From the NCBI GenBank assembly GCA_013115135.1, contig JABANP010000084.1, positions 62,001 through 126,000 of the forward strand: a stretch of DNA of 64,000 bases. Reading direction: 5' to 3'. Below, piece after piece: positions 31,498 through 43,483 of this stretch. The position numbers were made by a program, and so were the translations under genes. A model generated the notes under the pieces. It was not told the origin of the DNA and searched no databases. It was given only the letters and a program-made list of their open reading frames with translations. Source of the DNA: Perkinsus olseni. Its lineage: Eukaryota; Perkinsozoa; Perkinsida; Perkinsidae. Numbering within the stretch: position 1 is the stretch's first letter; every line of letters starts with the position of its first letter.

Positions 31498-33286
31498 ATG
31501 CCGACACCATCAATGACCTCCTGCGACGACCCCGAATCAACCTCGGCAGTTTCCAGCCCCACTACGAGTGTAGTCGACCTCGGTACGGGGCAGCCCATCA
31601 CGCTGCCATCACCAGAGGCGAGGGTGGTACAAGAGGTACTAAAAAGGCGGAGCGAAGCTCCCCTCCGTCGCCAAGAATGATGGGGTCGTCAGGTGCTGAG
31701 CTATGGCGAGTTGTCGGACTTCACAGAAGGGTCCGCCGAGCGTCGGTTGATAGTGGGAGTGATGGACCCGGCCGCGTCTGCTGCAGAGGCCTTGGAGGCG
31801 GTCGAGTAAGTGTGGATGGTGAAAACCTCCATCTTGATATCGCTCTGACCGTTCTCAGCGTCGCCAGCAAGGAGGACGGCATCGACTGTCGTGGGGCCAT
31901 CAACGCAGTTAACGGCATGACCTTGCTGTTCTATGCAGCCCGCAGAGTGGATGATGAAAGCAGCCGGGATGTCTGCCGAGGACTCATCAAGGACTACCGA
32001 CTCGACCCGCATGTGGTGGACCGAGCGATGCGGCAGACGGCCTTGTTTTACGCCGCTTTGGTAGTAGTGGGGGAGGGCCTGTGTGGCTGTATTGCATCTT
32101 CTTTTCCAGCTCGGCCACGCTTTGACCATAGATCTCTTCCTCTCCCTTGGCGTCCGAGCTGCCCTCACCGACGTGCACAGCCAGACGGCCCTGTACTACT
32201 GCAGCCGGGAGGGTCACGTCGAGGCTATGCGGCGTCTACTGGACGCCTCCCCTTCGGGTGAAGTCAACCATCGGGACTGCAATGGCCAGACCGCCCTCTA
32301 TTATGCGGCCAAAACGGAGCAGTTGGAAGCCTGCATTTGCCTGGTGGAGGAGTACGGTTGCGATCCGTGTGCTGTCGACACCTTCGGGGTGACGGCTCGG
32401 TCCTCGGCTCCGGCGAACAGCGAAGTTGAGCACTATCTAAAACGGGCTGAGAGCGGTTTACTATCCTCGTCGGTTGACGGACTCAACTCGCGGAAACGGA
32501 AGGGGTCGTCGGGAGAGGATATCAAGTTGAAGCTGGCGCCACACAACCCGCCAAGCTCGAACGTCCGGAGGGTGTACAGGTTGGTCCGAGCGAAGGGGAA
32601 TAGCCATCCGTCATCACCAGCTCTGCGGTACCTACCCGGGCCACTGCAAGTTGGTGCTATGGATAGTGACGAGGCCAAACCGCCTAGCGGGGATATGCGG
32701 GAAAAGGCCACCGGTCATTTTCGAACGCTTTACCCCATCATAGCGTCGATGGGCGGGTCTCCGTTCTGGCAACCCTGGAGGGGTCCCTTCCGTCAACTGG
32801 CTGGCCTACTGAAGCGATATGTGAATGGGTGGATCTTTCATAAGGTCCCCGATGACAGCATGGCCCCTGGCTATTCCGCAGTCGTGGCGGATCCGATCGA
32901 TCTGAGTATGATTTGCCACAAGTTGGATCACCGGCAGTACGCTATGGCTGAGCAAGTCGATGCGGATATCAGAAGGGTAGTAATGGGTTATCGTCTTCGT
33001 GCTTCGCTCCGCTAGATTCTCGTACTTTTTTCAGATGTTTTCCAACAGTTATCTGTATAATGGACGTGATAGTACGGTCGGTCTGTTGACTCGGTCGTGT
33101 GAGGTCTTTTATGAACAGCAGCTCCACGGCATGCGTCTGCCAGAGGCTATGAAGGCGGAGGAAGAGAGGATAGTGAAAGTGTACTGCTCCTCGATCGACC
33201 GGTGTCAGGGCCTTCCGACAGCTGGAGTAATGCTCGGCAACGATCTTGACGTGAAAGTCGAGAGCCCACCTCAATGTGGTGGATAG
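31498..33286 (+). CDS. Ankyrin repeat-bromodomain fusion protein
   Basis: Probable chromatin-associated protein combining acetyl-lysine reading with ankyrin-mediated binding. From ATG 31498 a Ser/Thr/Pro-rich start runs to ARVVQE. A 60-nt intron ending at about 31692 joins it to VLSYGELSDFTEGSAERRL. Ankyrin units follow: NAVNGMTLLFYAARRVDDES, RQTALFYAAL, SQTALYYCSREGHVEAMRRL, NGQTALYYAAKTEQLEACIC. A basic linker with SRKRKGSSG precedes a bromodomain: VNGWIFHKVPDDSMAPGYSA, VVADPIDLSMICHKLDHRQY, ADIRR, then over an intron (about 32979-33034) MFSNSYLYNGRDSTVGLLTR with the conserved Asn/Tyr pair of the acetyl-lysine pocket (YN). The C-terminal helix VFYEQQL and a tail end at TAG 33284. The 12-mer GCGGAGCGAAGC occurs in two of its introns, on opposite strands. 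Confidence 0.75.
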
Positions 33287-33654
33287 TGGTGGAAGATTCT
33301 TAGCGGAGCGAAGCTGTGTTATTGTTGTTGTTTTTTCTATCGTGGCAAGTACTGTTGGTTACTTGGCGGGTCACTCCGTCGTGAGTTTATGAAATGCTCC
33401 CATAAAGGCATAATGTGGGTTTGTGGCGCTGCCTCGTGCGAGGTCGTCATCATCCATACCAACTTTTCCGTAACACTTGCTGTACTTCTGCCAGAAGTCT
33501 TCTGGTATATCGTCATCATCATTGTACAATTCCTTGGACCATCACCGTCACTTCGAGATACTACTCTTATTAATAACGTAAGACTTGCATTTGTAATAAC
33601 TGCCGAGAGTGTTGCGCTCGGAAGTCGTATCCAAGGTCGACCAAGGTCTTTCAC

Positions 33655-34221
33655 GATGGACCCAGAACCGTCCACGGCGACAGGGGTAAGGCCGGTGCAA
33701 GAGGAGGAAGCTAGTGGCCCAACGACATGCGAGGACCAGAAGGAGGAGGCGAAATCGACCTTCGATGGTCCTACCGCGAAGGTCGGTGTGTGAGATTGCG
33801 TCATTTGGCAACTACACTCTTGGACGATTGTGTACCACTCGACCGAGGTGCTCGTCAGGAATTGTTGTTGTCGCAGGCAATCTCGGAAGGGGTGCAGCAG
33901 GAGCAGCCCACCCCACCAGCAGGGGTTCAGGAGCAGCCCACCCCACCAGCAGGGGTGCAGGAGGAGCCGACCCCATCAGCAGCAGGGGTGCAGGAGCCCA
34001 CCCCACCAGCAGGGGTTCGGGAGGAGCCGACCCCACCAGCAGGGGTGCAGGAGCCCACCCCACCAGCAGGGGTGCAGGAGGAGCCGACCCCACCAGCAGG
34101 GGTGCAGGAGGAGCCGACCCCACCAGCAGCAGGGGTGCAGCAGGAGCAGCCGACCCCACCAGCAGGGGTGGGGCAGGGGTCTGTTACCCCTGGTGCAGAG
34201 GCACCGGTGCCACCATGGTAG
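33655..34221 (+). CDS. Pro-rich tandem-repeat protein
   Basis: ATG 33655 (MDPEPSTATGVRPVQEEEAS) begins an acidic segment. The frame changes near 33780 into one reading LRHLATTLLDDCVPLDRGAR, then nine VQEEPTPPAG-type repeats and VTPGAEAPVPPW, stop at 34219. The frame change needs an intron or a lost base. The repeat part is extended and disordered by composition. Because the repeat DNA is stop-free in several frames on both strands, the coding frame is chosen only from the Glu/Pro pattern and the flanking helix-like segment. Confidence 0.4.
33892..34170 (+). repeat. GC-rich coding minisatellite, 27-33 bp units
   Basis: About nine units of GTGCAGGAGGAGCCGACCCC plus ACCAGCAGGG, varying between 27, 30 and 33 bp by loss or gain of whole codons (GAG, GCA). 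All length changes keep the frame. Confidence 0.9.
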
Positions 34222-34440
34222 TAATAATGAGGATCATGGGAGGAGAAATGACGAGTGTATCTCAGGAATAGACTCAAACGGAAGTCGACAGGAGGTGAGT
34301 AGGAGTTGCGGATGGAGTGGTATGACTGTGCGCGGCAGAATCATCAAGTCCCCGGCAGACCGAGTCGTCGGCCCATCCCCGCGTGCCAACCCCCGCATCA
34401 GACCTCGAGCGAACGGACGTGTAGCCTCCCCCGATCCGTC

Positions 34441-36134
34441 ATGGAAGTTATCGTCTCTCCGGCAAGGTTCGAAATAACCTCAGGATTGGAGGCCTTGCCG
34501 CCCTTCCCGCCCTGGACCCCTGATAACAAGCCCAAGGTGCTGCCATGCCCCCCGACTCTTTTCTGCATCGCTCCGCCGTCAGACACTCCGGACGCACGCA
34601 CCCGAACGGATGCGTGAAGGGTTGTTCTGTGAGTCCTCGGTTGTGGACGAGTTGTGGCAGGAGAAGACTCGGATGGTACTGGCATAAGTCGTCGCTGCTG
34701 CTGTCCTCAAGTCCCCTCCAGGATCGACTCTTCGACCGAGGGCAGGGCAGAATCTACCACCGGGTTCGCGCGAGGGTCTTCCCGTCCACTATTAGTGGCA
34801 GTGCTAATGTTGGCATATCGAATAGAGCGGGAGATAAACTGTGGGAGGTGGTCAGCGGAGCGAAGCGTTTCATGTTGTGCATTTTGGTCGATTTTCGAGG
34901 TCTTAGAGGCTCTCGACATTTGGCCATCGGTTTTGAGATTGGCAAGGTCAGAAGGAGGTGCTCGGGACGGAGAAGAGGTAGTAGGCGGAGCGAAGCGATG
35001 TTTTTAGACCACTTTCCGTAGGATGAGATGAAGGTGCGGTACGTCGATGTCTGCGGAGGCCCAGGCGCCTTCAGTGAGCTTGTGAGGAATCTCGGTAACT
35101 GATCGTAGGAGTGTTCGAGGCGCCATCGTCCTCGGCCTGCAGGGGAACGGGAAAATGTCAAGACTGTCGGCCGAGGGATGAGCTTGAAGATTGACTCAGC
35201 ACAGTCTAAGGAAGCTAGCTGCATCTGGTAACCATCTCTACCGTCACGCGCCACGAAATTCATTCGGTTTAGGTATCAGCATCTCCTCGACTCAGAAGGT
35301 TTCGATGCAGTCTGGGGTCCTGATGAGGACGGTAGGCCAAGGGCCAGCCATTCCTTCAGTTGGATCCTTCCCTTCAGGCAATGTATACTCGCCGGGCAAC
35401 CTGTCAGCGTTGGAGGAGTCTGTCGGGCAAGTCGACCCGTCGTGGGGCGCATCTCGTGATGGGCGACGGAGGCTTCGAGGTAGGGCCGACTCGCTGCCGG
35501 CCTTCCGTCTGTATCGGTCGCGTGCAGGTGTCGAAGGACAAGGATGGGAACCATTTGGAAAACTATCAGGAAATTTACTCGGCGAGAATTATATTATCGG
35601 AAATTCTCACGATGGTCAGGGCATGTGCTAAGGTAGTTCCCAGATGCATACCACTCCATCCGCAACTCTTGGCTGCGCTCAGGGAGGATTCCTCGTCTGC
35701 AAGTTGTTCGACACCTTCAGCACCATCACTGCCAGTGTCATCTACGTCATAGCCCGTCTCTTCGACAAATGCTATATAGTAAAACCCCAGCGGTCGAGAG
35801 TGGTGAGTCCCTTCCGCTCGACTTGCCCTTTTCAGCTCCCCTCAGGTTAATTCCGAGCGCTACCTGGTCGGCTTCGGTTTCAAAGGTCGCGAGAACCCCG
35901 ACTTCGACGTCCTCACCAGAGCGATGGAGTTTTGCCATTCGACCTGTTTCAGTGAGGATGAGGGGCCGGAGAGCGTCGTGCCTGGTAAGTAGCCACATCG
36001 CGTCGCCTCGACTGCCGTCCAATTCAGTGCAACTGATGGAGGCGGACAGGAAGTTCCACATCTCATTATCGCAGTCTATTCGAGAGCTTGCATTGAGGCA
36101 GACCCGGGCCTTGGACATCGTGAGTGCTACGTAG
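34441..36134 (+). CDS. FtsJ-type mRNA cap 2'-O-methyltransferase (CMTR-like)
   Basis: Methylates the ribose of the first cap-proximal nucleotides of mRNA using SAM. Seen in order: REGLFCESSVVDELWQEKTR, NRAGDKLWEV, the SAM-binding motif YVDVCGGPGAFSELVRNL (about 35035-35090), RGAIVLGLQGN, NYQEIYSARIILSEILTMV, GGFLVCKLFDTFSTITASV with the catalytic Lys, VIYVIARLFDKCYIVKPQRS, then across an intron NSERYLVGFGFKG with the catalytic Glu of the K-D-K-E set, and DRKFHISLSQSIRELALRQ near the C-terminus. Stop TAG at 36132. Exons sit in different frames with short introns. Two introns (about 34850-34930 and 34975-35020) carry the 12-mer GCGGAGCGAAGC near their 5' ends. The start ATG 34441 is tentative. 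Confidence 0.8.
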
Positions 36135-36168
36135 AAGTGTGTGATAATTATGAGTGTATCCTTAGTTG

Positions 36169-36327
36169 ATGAATGCTGTTGACGAGGAGGTTGCTACGGG
36201 CAAAGGAGGCTACCGTAAGGGCGGCAAGGGAGGATACCCTAAGGGTGGTAAGGGAAGATACCCTAAGGGCGGCAAAGGTTTCTACCGTAAGGGTGGAAAG
36301 GGTTACCCTGGGCAGCATTGCTGGTGA
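36169..36327 (+). CDS. KGG-repeat mini-protein, 52 aa
   Basis: ATG 36169, stop TGA 36325. MNAVDEEVATG is followed by repeats of KGGYPKGGKG type with Tyr or Phe at each period, ending PGQHCW. Composition matches the KGKGG tail of the PABPN1 gene in this window, so it may bind RNA. It starts 35 bp after the cap-methyltransferase stop, so it could also be a spliced 3' exon of that gene. Confidence 0.45.
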   Translation: MNAVDEEVATGKGGYRKGGKGGYPKGGKGRYPKGGKGFYRKGGKGYPGQHCW

Positions 36328-36833
36328 AGATGTGCTTTTTACCAGAAACGTCTGTGTCTAATAGTATTCGAGTTTTGTTGGGAGTTGGGAGAAGAGTAAA
36401 CTCAAAGACATGGTACAATTGCCACGGTTTACAACTCATGTTCACCATCAACGTCAGAAGAGATTTCCTCCTCCGGTATCTATCAAAAGTACGTTCTGTG
36501 ATTGACCCACACTAAGCAAGGCGAATGCACTTACACCTTCTAACGGCCTCGGCGAGGGCCCGCCTAAACCCGTGGTGTCTTTGCTGTCACTTCTAGCTAT
36601 GCTCGGTGAAAGAGTCTTGTCAGTAGTGGATATCTGATAAGAGGGTATTACACTCATAGCTGAGGCGAGCAGAACGTACCGTCGACACGAAAGGAGGGGT
36701 ATCTGGACCTCGAGTAAGGATCCTCTGTTGTGTGGGTATGGTAAATGTAGGTGGTGAGAGCGCACACTTGACTCAACTGATTAAGGAGAACGACATAATT
36801 AGGCAGCGCACGGCGTCACGAAAACTGATATCA
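36328..36833. other. No recognisable gene
   Basis: Short frames only on both strands; nothing structured noted before the tRNA-Thr. Confidence 0.5.
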
Positions 36834-36906
36834 GCCTTCTTAGCTTAGTTGGTAGAGCACCCGCTTAGTAAGCGGGAGGTCGTCGGTTCAACTCCGGCAG
36901 AAGGCT
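36834..36906 (+). tRNA. tRNA-Thr (anticodon AGT)
   Basis: 73 nt. Acceptor GCCTTCT/AGAAGGC, D arm GCTT...GAGC, anticodon stem CCGCT/AGCGG with loop TAGTAAG or TTAGTAA (anticodon AGT), T arm GTCGG-TTCAACT-CCGGC. Followed by short T runs suited to Pol III termination. Confidence 0.92.
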
Positions 36907-37600
36907 TTAAATCATTTGGATTTTATTCTCCAAGCGACAGATGTCCTCGTCAACAATAGTGAACGTTCCAACAATCGTCCCACCAGAAGTGTTTGAATTG
37001 CTATAAATGTTGTCCTGATCCACGTTAGAGTCCACGACGAATACCCGAGACCTTCATTGTGACGCCCTACAAGAAAAATCGATACATTGAATCGACGCCA
37101 ATCTGATCACTGACCGCCGTCGTAAGCCGTTATGAAGCTGCACGTGGGCATTGTCAAGAATGCCCAGGAAATCATCGCTATCCAGGAGCCTGTGGGCACA
37201 ATGAAAGTGCAATACTGCAGAACGGAGGGCCGCGGTTCAAATGAGCCCTCTCCTCAACGAAGAGGCATGCATCAAATTCACCAACCCGGAATCGCCAGTT
37301 CGAACGGTTTCAGGCCTTCATCCAAGACGGGTGGAGGCGAGAGATTTCCGCGGATGTCATAATCTGCGTTCTCGCTCTTAAAACGACAAGCCACACGCTT
37401 TGCGACCTGCACTGGAGCAGCGTTTACATGACGCTTGCCCAGCCTTCAACGAGTTACTTCCCCAACAACTTTCTCCCCGGGCCAAATGCTTACCTCGAGC
37501 TAAGGTCTGCATGGTGCCCTCGAAGCTCATCCTGGAGCAGCAAGTCCGACCCTTTTCGCGCCTGAATGAATGCGTACTTGACCACCGGGAGTAACGATCA
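36907..37600. other. No recognisable gene
   Basis: Frames of 60-76 residues on the plus strand (for example 37132-37362) without motif. May include 3' sequence of the minus-strand membrane-protein gene to the right. Confidence 0.4.
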
Positions 37601-39672
37601 ATTTTCTACTGACGGGCTGGAGCAAATACTTACACCTCGAGAACGGAGGAGTGGCGGAGCACTGCCGGTAAATAAGAAGAAAGAATTTGTGGTAAGGCAA
37701 CTTTTTCGACGATGAACGGCCACTTGGTCCTCTGAAAGAAGTGGAAGATACACAAACGGGAACTCACGTGTCGCGAACTCAGAGCGACGATTGGCACATG
37801 AGTCACCCATGATGGATGACAGAGAAGGCAATCAGTCTGAGGTCGGCTGAGTCAATCGCACTGGCAGGGCAACTTACCAGGTTCATCTCGACGAATGCGC
37901 TGACGATGGTCCAAATGAGAACGCTGAACACCACGGTGGTGATGGTCAAATCCAAGCAGAGGCAAGTTGGGAAGTTCCAAACGCCAACCTTGGCCGAGTG
38001 TTCGTCAGTAATGTACCTGGGGATGTGGGGAAGAAGCCTGCCCCGGGAATCGAACCTGGGTGCATTCTCACAGGATCTTCGAGATCCCCACGTTGACGCC
38101 GAAGACAACGATGCTAGCTGTCAGCGACAAGGCGGTGATGTAGAGAGGGAGGCTGACCTCTGCCGAACGAGTGCCACTCGATTCGGAGTCTGCCATAGGG
38201 GCCTGATGGGATAACAATCCAACGGAAACTTTGGATGCGGGCGTAATCGATTCGAGATTAACAACACGGAACACGGAGTGAGCCAGGAAGAGAAAGCATT
38301 ATCGACCGTACGCAGGGTTCCATCGATCGCCTGCAAGGCGACCACGCGCTGGAAAAAGCCTGTAGTCCATGGCAATGGCCAGCCACAGTAAGTGGGGATG
38401 ACTGAGTGTCTTCTACGACCTGCAAATCCAAATGTCAGCTACGCGCATACTGCACAGTGCATTCCTTGGGGTATCGAGCCCAAACTCTAACCGTTTGAGT
38501 AGGCATGGCATCGCCCATAGGCAGCCTGAAGGCTCCCAAGGGCCCAGTATGTCATTATCCCGTAACATCGATTGAATCCTTACAAAACGAGCAGCTCAAT
38601 CACCGCGTGGCTCTCTCGAAAAACTGCTGTCTGCAACCGAGGTCGCGCCTGAACGTCCCAAATTTTTCCCGAATGAAGATAATCACACTCGCAACCCATT
38701 GTGGTGATACCATAACCTCCTTCAAACGACCAATACAACTATACAGTCGAGAGCACAGACGATGTTGATTAATAGCAACAGACTGGAGGCCTGAGAGCTT
38801 TTCTCGGCGCCGGTTGTTCTGAGAGAACGTGGCAGCGAGGTGGATGTTAGCGTTAGGCGTTCGTCCATGACGGAGTTTGAATTACGATAAGGGATTTCAA
38901 TACCTGACTGTGATGCATCAGATAGTAGACGACACCTCCTAGATACCAACAGGACTTTCTAATGGAATCAACGAGATGCTGTCCTACGAGATGTTCTGAT
39001 TCAGGCCCATCAATGAAGGCATCCGATGGAGGTCCCATTCAAGCGGAACGCGGCTCGACTTCCCTCCGGAACAGTCATGAATCTTGCGCTCAGCGTGAGC
39101 ACAGAACAGCGCAGTATCTTTAGCGCTCGCCCTAAAATAACAGATCGGCACGGTGTAGTCACAGCGGGTGTCTAAGGGTTTATCATCTGAGTCCCCGTAC
39201 CAGCAAGAGAGTAACACAACAGTAGCTCTACAATGGCCCCGGTGAACCGAGGAGGAAGCAAACACGATGAAAGGCGAGCTAGTCTTGACCGATCTGTAAA
39301 GAATTGAGAAGACGAGTAGCATGGTCGGTGAGGGCTTGGGAAATGCCATGGTCTTGTGAAGGGACCACCCATCGCAATCGGCCCTTCTTACGGTCAGCCT
39401 GAGGGAAGGCACACAATGACGTCACTGGACAGAATATCAATCAAGCTCGGGCTACCATGAAGACGATATTAATCGAGCACCACCCGACGCTGAACGGCGG
39501 CAAACTTACGATGATTGACTTCACAGCTTTATTGCGGCAGTTGTCGATATGTTCGATCGCCCCACTCAGAGGGGCAGCGAGGAGGAGTAGACCGGGTGAA
39601 GCAGGGAAGTCCTGTAACGAGGAACTCGTCTCAAGGGTCATCAGTGATGATCACCTGTCGATAGGCAACTAA
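37600..39672 (-). CDS. Multi-spanning membrane protein, unidentified
   Basis: A chain of minus-strand exon-like frames each carry a hydrophobic helix. They are: about 39600 (PGLLLLAAPLSGAIEHI), 39470 (INIVFMVARA), 39330 (TMLLVFSILYRSVKTSS), 38760 (SLLLLINIVCALDCIVVLVV), 38170-38090 (LPLYITALSLTASIVVFGVN) and 37920-37860 (LTITTVVFSVLIWTIVSAFV). The last two are separated by a 55-nt GT-AG intron at 38017-38071. This suggests a polytopic transporter or channel. Which frames are truly joined is uncertain and I recognise no family signature. Confidence 0.4.
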
Positions 39673-39888
39673 TCTTGTCTTCAATTTGACGAGTTGATGG
39701 AGCCACGCTGGCTCGGCTTCCTGGGAGCACAACCTGCTCTTGTCAACAGCCAAGTGGATGAGTTGATAGACCGCTCGAGATAGAGCAAGAAGGGTCTCAC
39801 AGGCCAGAGCTGTTCGACCTACGAAAGGCTCCTTCTAGTGTGACGAAACTAGATCGCAAAATTTATATAAGAGAGAATACCCCCTCAT

Positions 39889-40752
39889 TTAAAGAACAGG
39901 CCAGGTTGAATACCGATTAACGACCCTGGACGCAGGCAGTAAAATGAGAAGAAGCTCATCCGCTGGCCGCGAGTCAACGCTCTGCTGGACCCCTAGGGCA
40001 TTCAGTTCCGTATGAGGTCGGACAGTCCTCACCCGTGGCGAGCTGCTTGCCGAGGTCGGAATCGACGTCAGTGTGGGCCATAAGGCAGTCAATGAGGGCG
40101 GCGATGAGGACGTCCTGGCGGCAACGCCACCCACCACTTCTATGAACAACTCGGTGATGAGCAGTTGCTGTTCGACCTGAACTGGAGCTATCTTCGATGG
40201 TATAATAACGGTATCTTGTTCGGGCGCTTCCCCGGTTGAAGGACTTTGCTGGACATAATAGAACGGCGGAAATTAGGATTTCGAAATCCCTTCCAAGGGG
40301 CTTACTCACCGTCACTGACGCCTCGGAATTTCCCTGGCCCGAGTACATCGAGTTAGCCGCCGCTGTGGCCCAACGTTTGAGCGACTCGGTGACATCTGGT
40401 TCGGCGACTCGGTCTCTTATTAAATCAAGAGCTTCTCGGGCTTGAGGGGGATAGTACTCTACCCTGAGGACGCTGGGGGCCTTGCACCGTCGGCGACGCT
40501 GGCAAACCCGACGTCCGTAGGGGACTCGTTACCAACGCTATCGCTACTCGTAACGGTATACTAGATTTAATACTAGTCGTTTGACTTTCCGGAGACGAAG
40601 TACGAAGTGGTCCTTGCGAAATCATACCGGATGTGTTTCAGCTCATCATCTTCGAGTTCGACAGTTGGCGGCAGAATATGCAAGGCCTTGCTGTACTCCA
40701 AGAGCGTGTCCAGGAACTGCTCTATGGTGTTGACGCCCCCGCCACCAGCCAT
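39889..40752 (-). CDS. Hypothetical protein, multi-exon
   Basis: ATG at 40752 begins MAGGGGVNTIEQFLDTLLEY, then HILPPTVELEDDELKHIRYD; a later exon has SDSVGNESPTDVGFASVADG, another EALDLIRDRVAEPDVTESLK and RWATAAANSMYSGQGNSEAS, then APVQVEQQLLITELFIE and RQDVLIAALIDCLMAHTDVD. Helical, cytosolic-looking, no signal peptide. Not recognised. Confidence 0.45.
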
Positions 40753-42929
40753 CGCCTACGGTTGACTCTGGAGCTTTAAAGCAACTTGGGGATTCGCTTA
40801 CGTTCTGACGCAACCTCCTCAATGCTACCGAGGAGTAGGCAGCGAGTTTAGAACAGTTTTCCGTGTTTCTGTTGGTGACTGGGTGGGACGTCATGGCAAG
40901 CCAACTACTCTCAATGCAACCCTCCATAATCGGCTGGGCCACTACGAGTAGGCCCTGCGCGCTAAACGACGGTGATGTCTCTCACCAAATCTATAGCTTA
41001 GAGGTCAAAATGTGGCGCTTTCATGCCGATCACTAACGTCGGCCAACGTGTTGGGAAAGAGACCCTTCCGGACTGGCATGACGAAGATTAGAAGAACACG
41101 AGTGCCCCGCGGTGGTCGTACTCGTTCATCTCGCTCGCCCTGCCTTGACAGAAACAACTTTGTGACGAAAGCCGCTCTCAGCACACGAGTCAAGATACGC
41201 AAATCCTCCCAGTACTATGAGTCAGCAATGTCCATAGCATGCGTGGTCGAGGGCATCAAGCGCGGTTGGCAAGCACCTCCTCCACTACTTCCCCCAGTCC
41301 ATGGGCGCGGACTTGTGTGTATGAGTTTATAGTCCAACGCTGGGTCGGCTTGGTTACACCCTTGCCGATATGCTCAATGAGGGACTCTCTGCAATGTCGA
41401 TATGCGGTGCAATGATACGGATCGTCAAAAGCTTTCCTCTGGGGTGCATTCAAACCGAGAATTGTGGACTCGGACTTGCGGCTGCGGCGTTCCCACCCAG
41501 CAGCTGCTCTCACGACTTGAGGTTGAACGCGTGGCTCGTATAGCGTATCACATGAGAAACATCGGTGCCAGAGTTATCGCCGAGTAGCCCACCAGGCGCG
41601 AGACTATTATCTCGAACATCGGTCCGGGAGAGCTTCGTTCCCAACAAAACCGTCGTCTAACGATTCTCCGATGCTGTATAAACGCTTCGTGCAACAATTT
41701 CCAGCCCCTAAACGCGAACCCCAGAGCGCATGCCCTATGCCTCAGGACAGCGTTGTTATTCGAGACAGAGGTTAAAGAATGAGGAAACCGGTCTCGTTTC
41801 TGAGGTAGGGGGACCGTATGTTTGAACGCATGACGAGGAACGCACGCGAGTGCTGGGACGCACAAACGCACAGCGATGAAAAGGAGGGAAAACAGGAAAT
41901 TCAAAAAGCGAAGAAAGGAGTATTCCCAAGAAGCCTCTTTGGTGACCTGGTTGCCCTGAGTAGCACTTCGGGTCCGAGTTCCGGGAGGGGCTCCGTTCGC
42001 CGGACCCAGAACCTCTCCCTTGAATCGTGGCCATCACCCCGAACGATTTTGTTGCACAACAGCAATTGAGGGGGTTGTAACCATAGTGCACATGATGATT
42101 GTGCGGTCGCACACACTGTGCGGCACCATCAGCTCGTGGCACGGAGATTACTAGTGCTCATACTCAAGTGCTGAGCGTGTGGATACGTCCGGCCGGAATT
42201 TCCCTCGTGAGAGAGCATCCATGGCTCAACCGTACACCCGTAGACTTGGTCTTGAACCTTCGACTTGAAGGTGGGGGCCGAGTGAAGGTCGAACTACACC
42301 TTGCCAGATAACGCAGGGGCACACAATTACCGCTGGCCTGCTCACGCAGACGTTACACAGAGAGAACTGCAGAGAAACGAGGAGTTCCGAACGACAGTTT
42401 GAAGCCGGCCCATGCGCCTTCCCAGGTCTGGTCTCATGATTGCCATACCGCAGGGTGGCGATTATACTGTTCTGGGGATTACGATTAGCTGCGGCGCTCT
42501 TCAGCAAAGCCCGCTAGTTCGATCACTGGATGATTGTGCGTCGATGAACTCTATCGCGATACTCGCACCCTCACCTGAACCTCCTGCCTCACCCACACCA
42601 TCTCCTCCGACCAGTCTAGCACGAAGGTCATCAGAGTCATCCAGTGAACGTCTTGGGAACAAGGTTTGCTAGCCGTCCCGTATTAATCGGGTAAACGGGA
42701 TTGACGACACAAAGCAGCCCGTACATCTTCAGCCCCGTTTTGTGCTGTGATCATAGTGGTAATTTATCACTGGTAAGTATCTGAGTGCGCTTACGACCAT
42801 GGCCCGAGAACGTCGGACTCAAAATCGGACACGGCGCCGGACCATCAACTTCAACGGACCGTGATAATCACCTGCAGGCTGAGGCATTCGATTGTAAGCA
42901 AGTACTCAGCCCAACGCCTTCGCTGGCCT
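40753..42929. other. Unassigned; short conflicting frames
   Basis: 41030-41590 has partly coding-like frames on both strands (plus: RTRVPRGGRTRSSRSPCLDR; minus: RESLIEHIGKGVTKPTQRWT). 41550-42140 has longer minus frames that begin with non-ATG codons and carry no motif. I cannot support a gene here. Confidence 0.35.
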
Positions 42930-43483
42930 CGTAAGACTCGACGTTGATATCGACCAGCGCTAGACGGTGCAAGTAGTTCTCGTTTCTGAGTGACGAAGGC
43001 ACTGCTCCATGGTAAGACTGCGTGCCACACGCTACTCATGATCGATCTGAACTTATCAGATTGAGGACGAATTGGCGGGCCTTGAGGTTGGGTGAAATCC
43101 CGAGTTCAGTCTAGCTTGACGCGTTCGCGGGGGGACAGCTCCACGAGGAGTGGCGCCATCGTGTACCATCCGCATCCCCTACTCCGTTGAGGGTCGAATG
43201 CAGAGACGACAACAGTCGGGTGATTCGATAAACCTGGGACGCTGCCTGGCGTCAGCCTGACAAGCGTTGGGAGATCAGAGAAAGCTCAAACCGTTCCGAT
43301 CTAGTACCCCGTCACGTCACGACATTCAGTGTTTACGCGTGCGGCTTCCTGTACGCGCGCGCAGCTTAATTCATTGAAAATCTTCGGTAGTTACTGCAGT
43401 CTGTCGTTCCTTGAGAAGTCTTCGGGATCTCTCTCGTAGCTGTATCTTCAACTTCAGCTCGTTTAAGTGGTAATCAGCAATCA

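Noticed and set aside
33830..34477. Long alternative frames through the Pro-rich minisatellite on both strands
   Set aside because: Stop-free only because the repeat lacks stops in several frames; flanking parts show no coding character.
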